A stretch of 64,000 nucleotides of DNA from Micromussa lordhowensis (GCA_964020085.1 OZ026600.1:26140738-26204737), one strand, 5' to 3'; counted from the first letter of the stretch, positions 13,401 to 23,435 are shown. The notes: generated from the sequence alone by a model not told the origin. Made by a program: numbers and translations.

Positions 13401-16400
13401 TTCATCGCCCAAAGCCGAACCAATCTTGCGCAGCAGGCCTAGACCGGCTGCCCTGGACGCTAATTTGAGGATTTACGGTGTTTGGCTTATGACAAGTAAA
13501 TGGGTTATATATTAGCGGGTTTCATTTTCGCGAATTTTAAACCATGCGTGAAAATGCTATAAATGTTGATTAGTTATATAAATTGCGTTGAGGTCGCATT
13601 ACAAGTGAGAGAACTCGATAGTCTTTGTGTAAACTCTCTCGACCTTTTATGAAGTAAGACTACTTACAAATTGTCGCGCGTTCTTTCTCTAGGGAACCAA
13701 TCAGAATGCGAAATATATATACCGTAGCGACCAAGCTCGTCCCCAGGACTTCTTTTTCCTTAAAATCCGAGCGGGCTGTAGAGCCCTGGGGACGAGACCG
13801 CCGGCAGACTTCTGTTACTTAATGTCAGATACAATATATATGGGTTACTGACCAAGTATGAGGTCAAGATGGCTGGATATTGGCCAAGTTATTTTTGCGT
13901 GTTTTTTGCGTGCCGGTCTAGATTTTCCCATCTAGACCGGCATCTAGACCGGTAAAAAAATTGCGGTGAAAAAGTTGCAAACTGAAATGCAAAAATGTTG
14001 ACTATTTTCTTCTAACAATATTTATTTACGGAAGTGCCAAAAAGCCTGATGAGAAAAAAAAGTAAAGAGGGTGAGCAAACTTTGGCAGAATTAAGTTCAG
14101 CTCATCGCTGTTCGCAAGCCACATGTCAGTTAGTAAAAACCAGTTATATCAAACGAATCAAATTGTTCTTGTTTCCATATAATAAACATCTTATTAACCG
14201 AGCTTAGTCGGTCTGTATGGGAGAATCTTGACTTCGGTGGTGTGTACAGACCTCACTGCGTTCGGTCTGTTCTCACGACCTCGGTCAAGATTCTCCCATA
14301 CAGACCTCCTGCTCGGTTAATAAGAGCTAAATCTTGAACAAGCTTGGTGAATAAAGGATTTATTATATGGTTTTCAGGAAACTTTTTCTTGCGGGACACG
14401 GCGGTAGTCCCGAGCGGGCAAGATAGCTCCATCTTGCCTGCTCGGGTAGCCAATCACAACGCAGGATTTGATTTATCTTGCCCGCCCACGAAGCTAGCCA
14501 TATAATAGTTAAAGTTAACGACTAAAGGTATGACCACCGCCGTGCTTTTACGAACTGCATGCTGATGTGGTCGTTTTTCCCTCAGGTTATTCGAGGTGAA
14601 TGCCGAGGACAAGCCGTGGCCATCAAGTTCTACATTCAAAGCGACGAAACAGACCCTTTGAGGCATTACCGCGAGGCGCGCAAAGAATTGAACGTGCTGC
14701 GCCGCGTACGGCAGCATCCATTCCTCATCAACATCATTGGCGTCTGCCTTCGTCCCCTATGCCTTGTGCTGGAACTGGCGGAGCGGGGAGCTCTCACCGA
14801 GATCATTGTCAATCCGATGCCCGTTCATCGTATTGTGCTATTCCGCATCGCATATCAAGTTGCCGATGCGTTACGATTCCTGCACGATTTGGGCGTCATC
14901 TATCGCGACCTCAAACCCGAAAATGTCCTGGTTTGGTCACTGGACGAGCAAGCAGATCTTCACGCTAAACTGATCGACTTTGGCACCGCGAATTTTGCGA
15001 CTTCTACCGGTCTCATTTCGTGTGCGGGGTCATGCGGTAACCACGCACCTGAGATGTTGGAGTGCGCAAACAAAGAGGAATACACATCTCAAGTGGATGT
15101 GTATTCTTATGCGATCCTTTTGTACCAAATCATTACTCGGTCAGTTCCGTTTGAAGAATACGATTCCGAACCTAAAATCAACGCTGCTGTGATCGCTGGC
15201 GAGCGTCCGACGTGGCGCGAGGTTCCGGTCTCGACATTCGGTCTTCCGACTCTTACCGAACTCATGCTTCGTTGCTGGTCGGATAGCCCGATGAAACGCC
15301 CGACGTCTACCCAGATAGCTGAGCAAGTCCGTCAGCCAGGTTTCCAGTGCTTGCTAGCTAAGCAGGCTGTTCCATCTCAGCAGCTATCTGTGCGGCATGC
15401 CTGTTTGGTGCCAGATTTCTGCGATCTGTGGCTGGCGTGTGATGGCCACACAGGAAACCTCATTTTTATCTACGATGGTCGCACGCTGGACATGAAGTTC
15501 TCGTTTTCTATTGAAACTGAACAACAGCAGCCTCTTGCCTTTCAGATCCAGTGCATGCATTTTATGAAGCCGTACGTGTTGATCGCTGTTCGGGGCCCCG
15601 CGGACTTGGTGTATGTTTATGCTACCTCAAGTGAATTGCGTTACAAGTGCGTGACATTCATGCCTTTTGACGAGCAGATCAGCTGCGTCACGTCGAATGA
15701 TGAGTATATATTTGTTGGACTGAGCGATGGCAAAGTGCGCTGCGTGTTGAAAACAGAAATGAAGAAAAGCGACAAAAAGCGTACGTTGAACAGCTTCACA
15801 GTGGGACGCCACAGGATTCTGTCACTGACTGTAGCACAGGATAAACTCTGGGTGTCAACCAGCCGGTATATTTTCCGATATTTTACGAAACCCGGTGAAA
15901 TGGAAGCCTTCGACATTGACGCCATGTGGTACGGTGGCTCAAAAGGAATGGAGAACAACCCTCAGACACAGGTCACCCTCCTTAAGGTTTGTCTTGACGA
16001 GCAAAGCGTTCTGTCCGTATGCAGATCTGTGCTCAGCAAATGGGACGTCGAGACCAGACAGAACCACTTCAACATCGACTGCGTAGCTGTCCTGAAGAGC
16101 CTCAGCACAGATTCCAGTGAAGAGGCACGCAAGGATCGCGGTGACGCCACTGCGTGTATCACCTGCGTGGAGCCCACGCATGACTCACTGTGGGTGGGGA
16201 TCGCGAGTGGCCACATTTTGATCTTTGATTCTGAAACAGGGCATCTCCTCACGTGGTTTCATCCTTTTGATGAAACACGAACGCTCACTCTAATTAATGG
16301 CCCTGGTCCGTGCGGTACCGAACAGAGTTACGTCATAAGTACCGGAAAGGGGCTGAGGAGAGAGGGGCTGGGACCTGTGTGCGTGTTAGCGATGGAGCGG

Positions 16401-16724
16401 GTTCGAGAGCCCCTTCAGGAGATTACCAATAGAAAAACGAACGTGCCGGAGAGAAAAAAGAATTATAAAAGGACCACATCAGGACGAAAACTCTGGAGTC
16501 CCACCCCTCCTATCGAAGAAGAAGAAGAACATGACGCGGTCGACACAAATCCAAGCCCGCAGCCTAAGTGCTCCATGATCATGTGGGAAGTTGTTTCCAG
16601 GAGTTGTTTTGCCAGAATTGAGGCCAAAAGTGGTCGGCAGCGCAGTCCATTCTATGTAAGTAGCACCTCGTCAAATGTTGACCAGCCCTCACAAGATAGT
16701 GGCGAAACGAATCTGGAAACGTAA
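1569..16724 (+). CDS. LRRK: LRRK-type ROCO protein kinase, 3' part of gene (8 exons)
   Basis: Leucine-rich-repeat kinase of the ROCO family: a GTP-regulated serine/threonine kinase; vertebrate LRRK1/2 act on Rab GTPases and membrane traffic. Exons: 1569-2205, 4437-4629, 4915-5088, 6685-6918, 9012-9293, 9760-11451, 11856-12673, 14586-16724 (stop TAA). All junctions are AG/GT and every phase matches (0, then 1 five times, then 0), giving about 2055 residues in one frame. Domain order is LRR, Roc GTPase (GKAAQGKTT P-loop, DFGGQED, GTHLD), COR, kinase (GSGGFGK, VAIK, YRDLKPEN, DFG) and a WD40-like C-terminal part. The first exon enters with one base of a split codon, so upstream exons (ankyrin/ARM part and start codon) lie outside the window. 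Kinase wording (NVLVWSLD after YRDLKPE) recalls LRRK1 more than LRRK2; I cannot decide orthology among cnidarian LRRKs. Odd: about 480 Ser/Asp-rich residues are inserted in COR. Confidence 0.93.
2414..3225. mobile_element. TIR element (CAGTRAAAACCTG ends, TA target)
   Basis: The left end CAGTAAAAACCTGGAT and right end ATACGCAGGTTTTCACTG are inverted copies flanked by TA (2412-2413 and 3226-3227). It contains repeated 'aagaacctg' motifs and a nested hairpin at 2830-2968. It has no coding capacity. A relative with similar ends lies at 40120-40568. Confidence 0.65.
2830..2968. repeat. Nested hairpin MITE
   Basis: The left arm begins GTGTATTACACTGTGATAAA and the right arm ends with its reverse complement. 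The arms meet near the CGAGCCGCAGGCGAG centre at about 2890-2907. Confidence 0.7.
3240..3545 (+). repeat. SINE-like repeat, second copy
   Basis: It shares an ordered set of phrases with 560-830, including the GAGCCCTGGC tRNA B-box-like start, TGTTTTGTGTTCTT, GTGTATAAATGAGT and AGGCTTTACC. A G-run at 3402-3413 is probably a polymorphic homopolymer. Confidence 0.5.
3870..4114. mobile_element. MITE with GGCCRGGTTGTTC ends
   Basis: Left GGCCAGGTTGTTCAAAACCC and right AACCGGCTTTCGAACAACCC are imperfect inverted copies. The interior (GGTGAGGTTTGCAGTTTATA and on) is related to the interiors at 30510-30745, 48057-48285 and 57720-57880. Confidence 0.6.
4437..4629 (+). CDS. LRRK: LRRK exon: Roc GTPase P-loop
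   Basis: It starts after TTGCTTAAAG and ends before GTGAGA (phase 1). It links the LRR to Roc (YLRNILRKSE...YYTMKLMLVG) and carries the Walker A motif GKAAQGKTT at 4548-4574. Glycine and the GKT triplet are conserved, so GTP binding is expected. Confidence 0.9.
4915..5088 (+). CDS. LRRK: LRRK exon: Roc switch II
   Basis: It follows TTTCTGCAG and precedes GTAAGG. It encodes the G3/switch II region with WDFGGQEDFYTTHQCFLS near 4996-5045, equivalent to the DxxGQ/E motif of Ras-like GTPases. Both ends are phase 1, matching its neighbours. Confidence 0.9.
5089..6684. other. LRRK intron with repeat remnants
   Basis: I see no exon here. At 5150-5510 is a diverged repeat with 'ccttaaatagggta' phrases, resembling in opposite orientation the 'accctatttatgacc' repeat at 34310-34660. 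At 6310-6620 is a 'gttttcgaaaa' palindrome-like remnant ending next to the exon acceptor. Confidence 0.4.
6685..6918 (+). CDS. LRRK: LRRK exon: Roc G4 motif
   Basis: It follows CTTCGCAG and precedes GTTTGT. It encodes a helix plus the guanine-specificity segment IIVGTHLDKV (GTHLD at 6765-6779), equivalent to NKxD/THxD of Roc domains, then a charged linker. Both ends are phase 1. The donor GTTTGT is weak but the joined frame reads straight into the next exon. Confidence 0.88.
7205..7570 (-). repeat. tRNA-headed SINE (minus copy)
   Basis: Read on the minus strand it starts with a tRNA-like head (GACCGGTTAGCTCAG, then GGTTCAAAGCCC as B box). The body runs through GGACGATAAACCGTAGGCCC and ends in an ATGT/ATAC microsatellite tail at 7205-7225. 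It is the same family as the plus copy at 20309-20783. It sits in a LRRK intron. Confidence 0.75.
7997..8278. repeat. Hairpin repeats in LRRK intron
   Basis: A GC-rich hairpin at about 7997-8092 contains GGGTCAATAGCCCAT and its near-complement. It is followed by an element with ends AGTAATCACCCAACTAGT (8098 on) and ACTAGTTGGGTGATACT (to 8278). It is non-coding. Confidence 0.55.
9012..9293 (+). CDS. LRRK: LRRK exon: Roc end and COR-A start
   Basis: It follows AATAAAG and precedes GTGAGT. It encodes the end of Roc (IDDLRIAIYDVARN) and the start of COR, including the typical IPHSFLLVADVIQAKR and the EVTKFMHERG preceding the COR core. Both ends are phase 1. Confidence 0.88.
9760..11451 (+). CDS. 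LRRK: LRRK exon: COR domain and acidic insertion
   Basis: It follows TTTGTGTAG and precedes GTAAAA. The first ~165 codons are a standard COR segment (ILMHYDDPNQDLQDLYFIDP, then FITLKRIHSLPCIPFGFWSR). From about 10260 to the exon end the product changes to a Ser/Asp/Glu-rich, motif-poor sequence of about 400 residues with no structured-domain signature. The frame stays open through 1.69 kb, so this is coding rather than retained intron. Base composition is richer in CG dinucleotides than the flanking introns. Confidence 0.88.
11856..12673 (+). CDS. LRRK: LRRK exon: insertion end, COR-B, kinase glycine loop
   Basis: The acceptor is CTCAGCAG; starts at 11853 and 11856 both keep phase, and 11856 is preferred. 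The donor is GTACGT. The first ~85 codons finish the low-complexity insertion (rich in Ser/Pro). Structured COR-B then resumes with WKSGVCLRHPRLFFLLYCF, VVDHIDTLIREW and a cysteine-containing LIPCVVCE segment typical of LRRKs. The exon ends exactly in the kinase glycine loop, LGSGGFGK. Confidence 0.9.
12937..13479. mobile_element. TIR element with ACTGTAAATCCTCGAAT ends
   Basis: Left ACTGTAAATCCTCGAATTAG and right GCTAATTTGAGGATTTACGG are inverted copies around repeated 'taagcgcctccc' motifs and a TTTA microsatellite at 13195-13222. It is non-coding and lies within the LRRK intron before the kinase exon. Confidence 0.55.
14189..14326. repeat. Hairpin MITE in LRRK intron
   Basis: The left arm from TCTTATTAACCGAGC and the right arm to GCTCGGTTAATAAGA are inverted copies containing GTCTGTATGGGAGAATCTTG and its complement. 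Confidence 0.7.
14586..16724 (+). CDS. LRRK: LRRK last exon: kinase and WD40-like C terminus
   Basis: It follows TTCCCTCAG in phase 0 and ends at TAA. The kinase domain occupies about 14586-15350: VAIK lysine at 14625-14627, YRD aspartate at 14907-14909 (Tyr replaces His, as in LRRKs) and DFG at 14976-14984. An APE-like region and a C-lobe ending MKRPTSTQIAEQV are also visible. The remaining ~450 residues form WD40-like blades (for example LWLACDGHTGNLIFIYD and DSLWVGIASGHILIFD) with a basic/acidic unstructured tail. Kinase catalytic residues look complete. Confidence 0.93.
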   Translation, partial: VIRGECRGQAVAIKFYIQSDETDPLRHYREARKELNVLRRVRQHPFLINIIGVCLRPLCLVLELAERGALTEIIVNPMPVHRIVLFRIAYQVADALRFLHDLGVIYRDLKPENVLVWSLDEQADLHAKLIDFGTANFATSTGLISCAGSCGNHAPEMLECANKEEYTSQVDVYSYAILLYQIITRSVPFEEYDSEPKINAAVIAGERPTWREVPVSTFGLPTLTELMLRCWSDSPMKRPTSTQIAEQVRQPGFQCLLAKQAVPSQQLSVRHACLVPDFCDLWLACDGHTGNLIFIYDGRTLDMKFSFSIETEQQQPLAFQIQCMHFMKPYVLIAVRGPADLVYVYATSSELRYKCVTFMPFDEQISCVTSNDEYIFVGLSDGKVRCVLKTEMKKSDKKRTLNSFTVGRHRILSLTVAQDKLWVSTSRYIFRYFTKPGEMEAFDIDAMWYGGSKGMENNPQTQVTLLKVCLDEQSVLSVCRSVLSKWDVETRQNHFNIDCVAVLKSLSTDSSEEARKDRGDATACITCVEPTHDSLWVGIASGHILIFDSETGHLLTWFHPFDETRTLTLINGPGPCGTEQSYVISTGKGLRREGLGPVCVLAMERVREPLQEITNRKTNVPERKKNYKRTTSGRKLWSPTPPIEEEEEHDAVDTNPSPQPKCSMIMWEVVSRSCFARIEAKSGRQRSPFYVSSTSSNVDQPSQDSGETNLET

Positions 16725-17713
16725 TTTGAAGGTGGTGGAGATACATTCGGAGATCTCTTGTGGAGGTACGAGGAATTAACTGGCACTTGAGGAGTTTATG
16801 AGCCTTGTTTCCTATCAGAACATGGCAATGAGAACTCTTGAAAAATTGTCAAGCGAGCATACCGTCGTGGGAGAACAGCAACTCGTTATCTTCGAGAACT
16901 GCCGTTCTAAATGAACAAATATTAGGAGCGTGCAACTCCCGTACTAAATGTCACGGCGTTTTTACAGACCGGTCTATTTTTAGGCTTTTTTTCCCGTGAA
17001 ATAGGTCAGTTACAGTCTACGTGAGAACGCATCGGTAAGGAAAAATGTGGCGGTTTTTCTTTTTAATCTTCCGGTGGAATGATGACGTCAGTTTAAAATT
17101 AAGTCTGTGCTTGTAATTGGTCACTGAGGTTCCTGCGGGAGTCTGAATTCGCGGTAAATTCAAGCTAAAAATAGATCTTTCTGTGAATACGCCATGACAG
17201 CAATATGGGGTAGTTACACTCTCCTAGTGATGGGCTCCTGGTAAATTCAGTTGTTGCAGTCACTACCTAAAGACGTTGCTACTGAATACATATATAGCAT
17301 AGATTTCATAGATCTGTGTATGAATACACAGAGATATCATAAGTAGTTTTTTGTTATCATAAAAGAGAATTGTGCTGTTTATGGTACCAGTAGTGTACAG
17401 CAAATAAGGACATTTTTTAACAGGTGCTTCATATATGAGCTTGAGGAACGAACGAAAGGGAACATTTTAAAATGTATAGAAGTTGATTTTATCCGACTGT
17501 GTATCTTATGGTTTTTAGTGAGTTTTTCCTTGCTACAATTGAAATTCCAATTGACTACGTTATCAAGTCTTCTGTGAAGTTTTATGCAGAAAATTGTATA
17601 TTTTTAGTCCCATTTCAAAGTTGGGCAAATTTAATATTTTCAAATACAAACTTCGCAAGCTGGGCTTAATTTATGCTTTCGATGTGGACTGTTCGTGCAC
17701 GCCTAGCAGCTGG

Positions 17714-17719
17714 AATAAA
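17714..17719 (+). promoter_or_regulatory. Candidate LRRK polyadenylation signal
   Basis: AATAAA lies about 990 bases after the LRRK stop codon in AT-rich sequence. No earlier exact hexamer on this strand was obvious to me after 16724. It is plausible but untested without transcript ends. Confidence 0.3.
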
Positions 17720-17859
17720 GTCTGAAAACACGGATATTCCTTGCTATCTGGTGAGATGAAGGTTGTTAAGTTTACTTTTGAAGGGTTGGCATGACCGAGT
17801 CCTCTGACTTTTACCTCGCGGGCAAGTGAAATTTTCACGCCAATCCGAGACGCTTGATT

Positions 17860-18046
17860 TAAGTGCCACTATGATGGAATTCGCATCTCTTCTGTCTAAG
17901 CAATTTCAAAACTGTTTATTATTTTTAAAGATCTCTTTTCGTTCGAGAGATATTCAAGCTTTTAGAATATTCAGATTAGTTTTTCATCTTTCGTGGAACT
18001 CTACCCAAAAAATCAAGGGGTAAAAATTTGATCATAGTAGCACTTT
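17860..18046. mobile_element. Short MITE with AAGTGSTACTATGAT ends
   Basis: Left AAGTGCCACTATGATGG and right TTGATCATAGTAGCACTTT are inverted. The last ~37 bases are nearly identical to 57590-57630, the right terminus of the giant element, so this is probably a non-autonomous relative. The interior 'ctcttttcgttcgagagatattcaag' phrase also recurs near 43345-43378. Confidence 0.65.
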
Positions 18047-18681
18047 GAGAGGGAAGGTTTTGATCCCAAGGGGAGATGCTACCATGCAGGGAAAAGAAAA
18101 CAATGCAAAATGTGTATTCCTTGGAGAAAGGTAAATAAGTAATAAATTAAACTTCATATGCGGCGCTCCGTGGATAAGTTTCTCCGATTTACTTTTTTTC
18201 ACAAAACGTCAGCAAAAGAAAAGCTTGTACTATACAGATACGTGTTGTGTACTAGAAAACACACCAGTCATGAAATTCACTGGAAACTACATCCGGAACC
18301 CGAGGTCCATATTTTCCATATCCTCGCTTGTGATGGCCAATCGTATTTTTGCACCGTCGTGTAAGCGGTGTAATATACTATGTGTATTCAAAACTCACAC
18401 GCGGCAGCTCGACCTGGTGCATCCCGCCAAGAATCGCATACAGTGCTTTTCGACGAAAAACGGAGGTCCGAGGTCCGCTCACACTTAGCCCAAACGTTTT
18501 TTTTTTTCGCAGTGCGAAAAAGGCGAAAGAAAAAAATATTGAATCCCTCTTTTTTGTTTGCTTGTTTTTCTTTTTTTCCTTCCTTTTCCTGGTCCCCAGG
18601 GCTTCTCCGCCGCGCTATTTTGAAAGGAGCCTGGTGATACAACTGCGACGACATTCACAAACAGCGGTCTTTCAACCTGTA

Positions 18682-19194
18682 ATGGCGGACGCACACGAAG
18701 GAGAAAGTTGGGCTACTCTTTCAAGCGTCGCTTTACGGGAATTTGTGGACAAAAAGATCAGTGTTCTTCTCTCGGACAGCAGTAGGAAATCAGGATGGGT
18801 ACAAGCCATTGATCCGGTGACTCGTACTATCGTTTTACAAGAAGAAACCGACGATTTCAATGCAAAGAAATTAACATTTGTTTTGGGCCATGCGATTTCG
18901 CGGGTAGTTTTGGAGGAAAGCGAAGGTCGCCCTCGAATGACTGATTTTCTTGAAGCTGAACAAGCCAAGAAGTATTCTCAACATGACCTAAATAAAAGAA
19001 AAACAGAACTGGTAGAATGGCTGACAAAGAATCGAATTCCAGTGACCGAGAGTTTGGAAGGCAGTGCGACATTGTCAGTGATGGGAGTTCTGTTTGTCGA
19101 ACCTCCGTATGATCCCGACTGTTGTAGATGTACCAACGAAATTATACTGGATCGTATTCAAAAACTTATAAGAGCACGAGAAGACCACAGGTAA
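18682..19194 (+). CDS. GEMIN6: Gemin6 (SMN-complex subunit)
   Basis: Gemin6 is a core component of the SMN complex, which loads Sm rings onto spliceosomal snRNAs; it pairs with Gemin7 through an Sm-like fold. The single exon encodes 170 residues; human Gemin6 is about the same length. Residues ~15-90 have the Sm-like layout (VDKKISVLLSDSSRKSGWVQ, then TIVLQE and VLGHAISRVVLEE). The C-terminal part carries the family signatures WLTKNRIPVTE and the VEPPYDPDCCRCTNEIIL segment ending in an amphipathic helix. The ATG at 18682 was chosen because upstream in-frame sequence (from 18349) is poly-T rich and not protein-like, and MADAHEGE... is a natural start. Stop TAA is at 19192-19194. Confidence 0.92.
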   Translation: MADAHEGESWATLSSVALREFVDKKISVLLSDSSRKSGWVQAIDPVTRTIVLQEETDDFNAKKLTFVLGHAISRVVLEESEGRPRMTDFLEAEQAKKYSQHDLNKRKTELVEWLTKNRIPVTESLEGSATLSVMGVLFVEPPYDPDCCRCTNEIILDRIQKLIRAREDHR

Positions 19195-20308
19195 CGGAGG
19201 AGAACGCTAAAGCTGAGCATGTTCATCGTTGTACATATAACAATCACATTTGTGGTCATCAAACACCTGATCAGCTAAAGTTTTGTCTCTAAAAAGGCTA
19301 ATATGCAGCGGAGGTGAAGACCCAACTACTGACAAAACATATTTGCGAAGATGTACTCGCAGTTAGTTGTTTAATTCTATGAATATCATACTTAGGTACA
19401 ATTGGCTTAATGGACACCGACATGCAATGTTGTTTACAATTCATTGGGACTTTAACCCAGGTTTTAATATGCCCCCGCCCCTGCCCTTTTAATAATCTGA
19501 GGGCACTGTGTCCCAACAATTGATCCATGCTGGGGTCAAAGTAAGTGGCAGAGAAGTAAGTAAAAAAGGAGTCAGGGAGAGTCCTGAAAAAGTAGAGGTT
19601 AGAGACACCTTTCCTTGCTCCTTCCAGGTAAGGGCAGGGGAGGAGTTTGGCTGGACTAAATGTAGAACATGAAAGACATTATTGTGTTAAATATGATTCT
19701 TGTGGTAGAGTCTGCGTACAAGCCAAGTAGCTGATCAAGCTGTTGCTTATCTTTGGTTTCGGTGGCAGCAAGCAACTACTCCCCCTGGATGGGATGGAGA
19801 GAGGCACTGTGAGAATAAAGTAGGGACCTTTAGATTGAACTAGTACAAGTTTCGAATTTCAAACCAGTGATTTCTCCAGAACCCTCGCTCTTCATGCTGG
19901 TCTTAGGTAGAGAGGGTAGTTCATGGGATGAGATGGGTGTGATTTGATAATATGAAACCTGCAAACCAGAATTGAAAATCGTCCTCATACTCAATCTCGT
20001 ACTCAGAGTCGAATTTTAAGTCCCCTAGTTTCTCGAACCTAAAACCCACACAACTCAATCCAAAGATGTGTGCACTGACCAAGGCCACCACACCTCTACA
20101 TGGTTCTTATGATTCAACTGCATTTTTAATTGACAAATAAAGAGGACATTCAATAATGGCTTTTGACATCTTGAGGTCATTCTAAAAATAGATACGAAAG
20201 CCTTAATTTTCTGAAGCTTTATTATACTAAAGTACACTTTTCATATCTTAATACAGAGAATGGCTTGAACACTGCTTGTAATGTTATTCACAAGTTATTG
20301 ACCGCCGA
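19195..20308. other. Spacer after Gemin6
   Basis: I see no gene. There are fragments of the SINE-like family of 560-830 (for example CCCCTGGATGGGATGGAGAG near 19780) but nothing complete. Confidence 0.35.
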
Positions 20309-20437
20309 CCGGTTAGCTCAGTTGGTAGAGTATCGGACTGCCGTGCGGGAGGTCGCAGGTTCAAACCTCGACCGGACCAACACTCAGGGTCTTTAAATGA
20401 CTGAGGAGAAAGTGCTGCCTTTGTAATGACATCTGCG

Positions 20438-20472
<35 letters not shown>

Positions 20473-20740
20473 GATAAACCGTAGGCCCCGTCTCACAGTA
20501 CTGGTGTGGGACGTTAAAGAACCCACAAACTGTTCGAAAAGAGTAGGGGACATTGTCCCCGGTGTGATGGCTTATCACTTATTCTGTTCTGGGGGCACCT
20601 GCATATTCCACTATTCTCTCTAATCGATTGTGAACTGCGTGGCTGCAATTTGCGCCTATAAATAAGCAGTCTGGCAAAGTTCCCCACAAAGTGTTGTAAA
20701 GCGCTTTGAGCCTCTGGATAAAGCGCTATATAAATGCCGA

Positions 20741-20783
<43 letters not shown>
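20309..20783 (+). repeat. tRNA-headed SINE with ATT tail
   Basis: The head GACCGGTTAGCTCAGTTGGT has A-box character and GGTTCAAACCTC is a B box. The tRNA-like part ends near 20381 and a ~330-bp body follows. The 3' part AAAGCGCTTTGAGC...GCGCTATATAAATGC resembles CR1/L2-type LINE tails used by several SINEs, and ends in (ATT)n at 20740-20783. The cloverleaf is degraded, so I do not call a functional tRNA. Confidence 0.8.
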
Positions 20784-20913
20784 GAATAATTTTTTAATCT
20801 TCAGTGCATGGAAACATGCAATAGATCAAGTCAAAGGGTGATTTTGTTTTCAAAGTAAAATGAATGGCCACAAAACATGTGAGAAGGTGGATCGACAGGT
20901 GATCAGTCTTCAC

Positions 20914-21333
20914 CCATCCATTGCCGGATTTCATACCGCAAGGGCCTGGGTATGAGTCTGTCTATTATGGGATTAACAACGCAAGACCCATATATTCAGA
21001 AAGAGCACACCAAGCTTTACAAAATCCTCAAGTTTCGTGTTAATTGGGCCAATATAGAACAAGATACAGCCATTCAAAAACTTCAAAATTTACTAACAAA
21101 TGTATGGATTGCCAGACACTTGTCTGGAAGGAAGTTTGTGCATTTCTTTGCAAATTTTGAAGTTTTTGAATGGCTGTATCTTGTTCAATATTGGCCCAGT
21201 TAACACAAAACCTAAACACTTTGTAAAGCTTGGTGTGCTCTTTCTGAATATATGGGTCTTGCGTTGTTAATCTCATAATACACGGACTCATACCCAGGCC
21301 CCCACTGTATGAAATCCGGCAATGGGATGATGG
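20914..21333. repeat. 420-bp palindrome (hairpin MITE)
   Basis: The arms, about 200 bases each, begin CCATTGCCGGATTTCATAC and end with the inverse. Internal pairs include TTAACAACGCAAGACCCATA against its complement near 21255. The small centre at about 21110-21130 contains CAGACACTTGTCTG. Confidence 0.75.
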
Positions 21334-21339
21334 TGAGGT

Positions 21340-23430
21340 TGAACACTGACTTCCCACTCCGAGACTGTTGCTCAGCTCAAGTACAGATGTACTTTGGCCA
21401 TCTTCAGGCAAAATAAACTGGTGTGGCTGTATCCTGCAAGCAGGTTCACCTTTGAGTCACATGCGCGAGCAGCGAAGAGCAAAGGGATGTGGTGGGAAGG
21501 AGTCTGGTGAAGAGGCACTAAGAAACTGCACTTTCTCGTCTTGCTGCTCAATTTAGCACTCGCGTATGCTTGTGCTCCAATGTGAGCCTGCTCGCAGGCT
21601 AGGGTGGCTATTCAGGAATAATCTTGAGTTAAATGACAAAGAGTGACGACTTGAATCGTAGTTCAACTTAAAGAAGCTACATCATGGTTTAGGCATCTTT
21701 AAAAGATTACCCTAAAAATAAAGTTTGTTGTTGGTAATCCATGTCAATCTTCTCCATCCTTATTACTTTAGGGTGTATCATTATCTCTTCAGTGTTTTTC
21801 TATCTTTGTAAATGATCATTTTTCAGCTTACTTCAATTTAAATGTTATTTTGTACGTGACCACAATGTCTCAACATACCGTGACAGAGCTCCTTTAAACT
21901 ACAAAAATTAAGAAATGAATAAATCAGAAGCATAAACAACGATTGATGTTGTATACAACTCATTTGCAATCCCCCTCTGGCTCAAGGAGAATACTTTTTA
22001 TCACTGGTTTCTTTGCATCTGGTTACAATGATACCTAGCAACTATCTTCTGGATTGTAAATTACTATATATGATACACATTGTGATCAATTGTAGCAATA
22101 TTGCTTTCACTCTAAACACAGGTATGTCATACCCAACAATTGGTCTGCTGAACACTCAATTATTACATTACTATTAATACCTAACCCACTCACTAACTCA
22201 ACCTAACCCACTCACTCAGGCCTCTTTGTACCATGTGACATATAAGACCTTCACCAGAGACTGCAACTTCACATCAGTATTTTCTACTCAACGTCACTTA
22301 ATTCAGTAAGATTTCAAGTAGATGACCGGATACTGTGATATAACCTCTGTCAGAAAGCTACAAGTGAGGCTTAAAGCTAGCCTGTAGTGCAGGCGTATTT
22401 TGGGCACACAAGTGCACATTTTCGTATTAGGCCGCCATCTCGGATTTCTTAACTATGACGTGGGTTGGGCCGAGGGAAAATTGTCGAACCCTCTACCGGC
22501 CAAGCATCCAAATTTATTACAATCCAAGATGGCAGCATCGAAAACTAGCTTATCAAGCATTCCCTTCCAAATAAACAATTTAAATCACAATTTTGAAAAC
22601 TGCTAAGATTATAGCTGGTGATTCACAACAGATTACCTTTGGGAATTCTAGCACATGCCAAGTAAAAACTTGTAAAATATACAGCAATATTACACATTTC
22701 CATGTAATTGTCTACTAAGATATCTAATTGTAAAACATAAGTTACAAAATGTTAACTAATATGTAAAATATTAGTTACATAATGTGGAGAAGGCGAGGTG
22801 GCAGAGCAAGGTGAAAGACGTGCTTTTTGGTTGCTCTGATAGAAGTTTATAGATATGTGAATTCTCTGGCAAGTATATGTGGTTGAACATGGAGACAAGA
22901 TAAATTATGGTGAAACTAGGTAAATTACTAAATAAGGCCAATAATCAATGTTTGAATGCGATGGTTATTGCAAAACCATGATGGATGAGTCACGTCAGGC
23001 AATTAGATTTTTGAAAGCCTGCAATCTACATATTGCAGGCTCAAAAACACACAACTTCCTTGTTACAAAACAACAAAGAGGAGACTCGCATTCCATTTAA
23101 AAAGCTATCATTAAATATTTAACCCTACTTTACATATTAATTGATATACATACACCTAATGACTGGGAGAAAACAAACTCTTTCCAAACTTGATAACATC
23201 ATCATGCAGAGCCAATACAAGTAATAGTTGGGGCTTAAATTCTGGGGCATGGACATCACCACAAGCCTGATTAGCCAAACCAGGACAACTAGTGTGAATT
23301 GTTTTTATTTCCAATCAGCAAGATTTAAAATGGTTGAAAGATCAGGCTGCTCATGGCTTGCCAAGGAAAAGTAATGTCCGGTCAATTACTAGCAAGGACA
23401 TTTTAATGCTCATGATATTTACCAGTAAAA
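21340..23430. other. Intergenic AT-rich stretch
   Basis: I see no gene or clear mobile element here. There is a short direct repeat 'cctaacccactcact' at about 22180-22220 and an AT-rich patch of 'agttacataatg' motifs at 22730-22790. Confidence 0.35.
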
Positions 23431-23435
23431 GTTAT

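Noticed and set aside
18349..18681. N-terminal extension of Gemin6
   Set aside because: The upstream in-frame sequence is poly-T and poly-A rich and is preceded by no good start. The ATG at 18682 gives the family's normal length.
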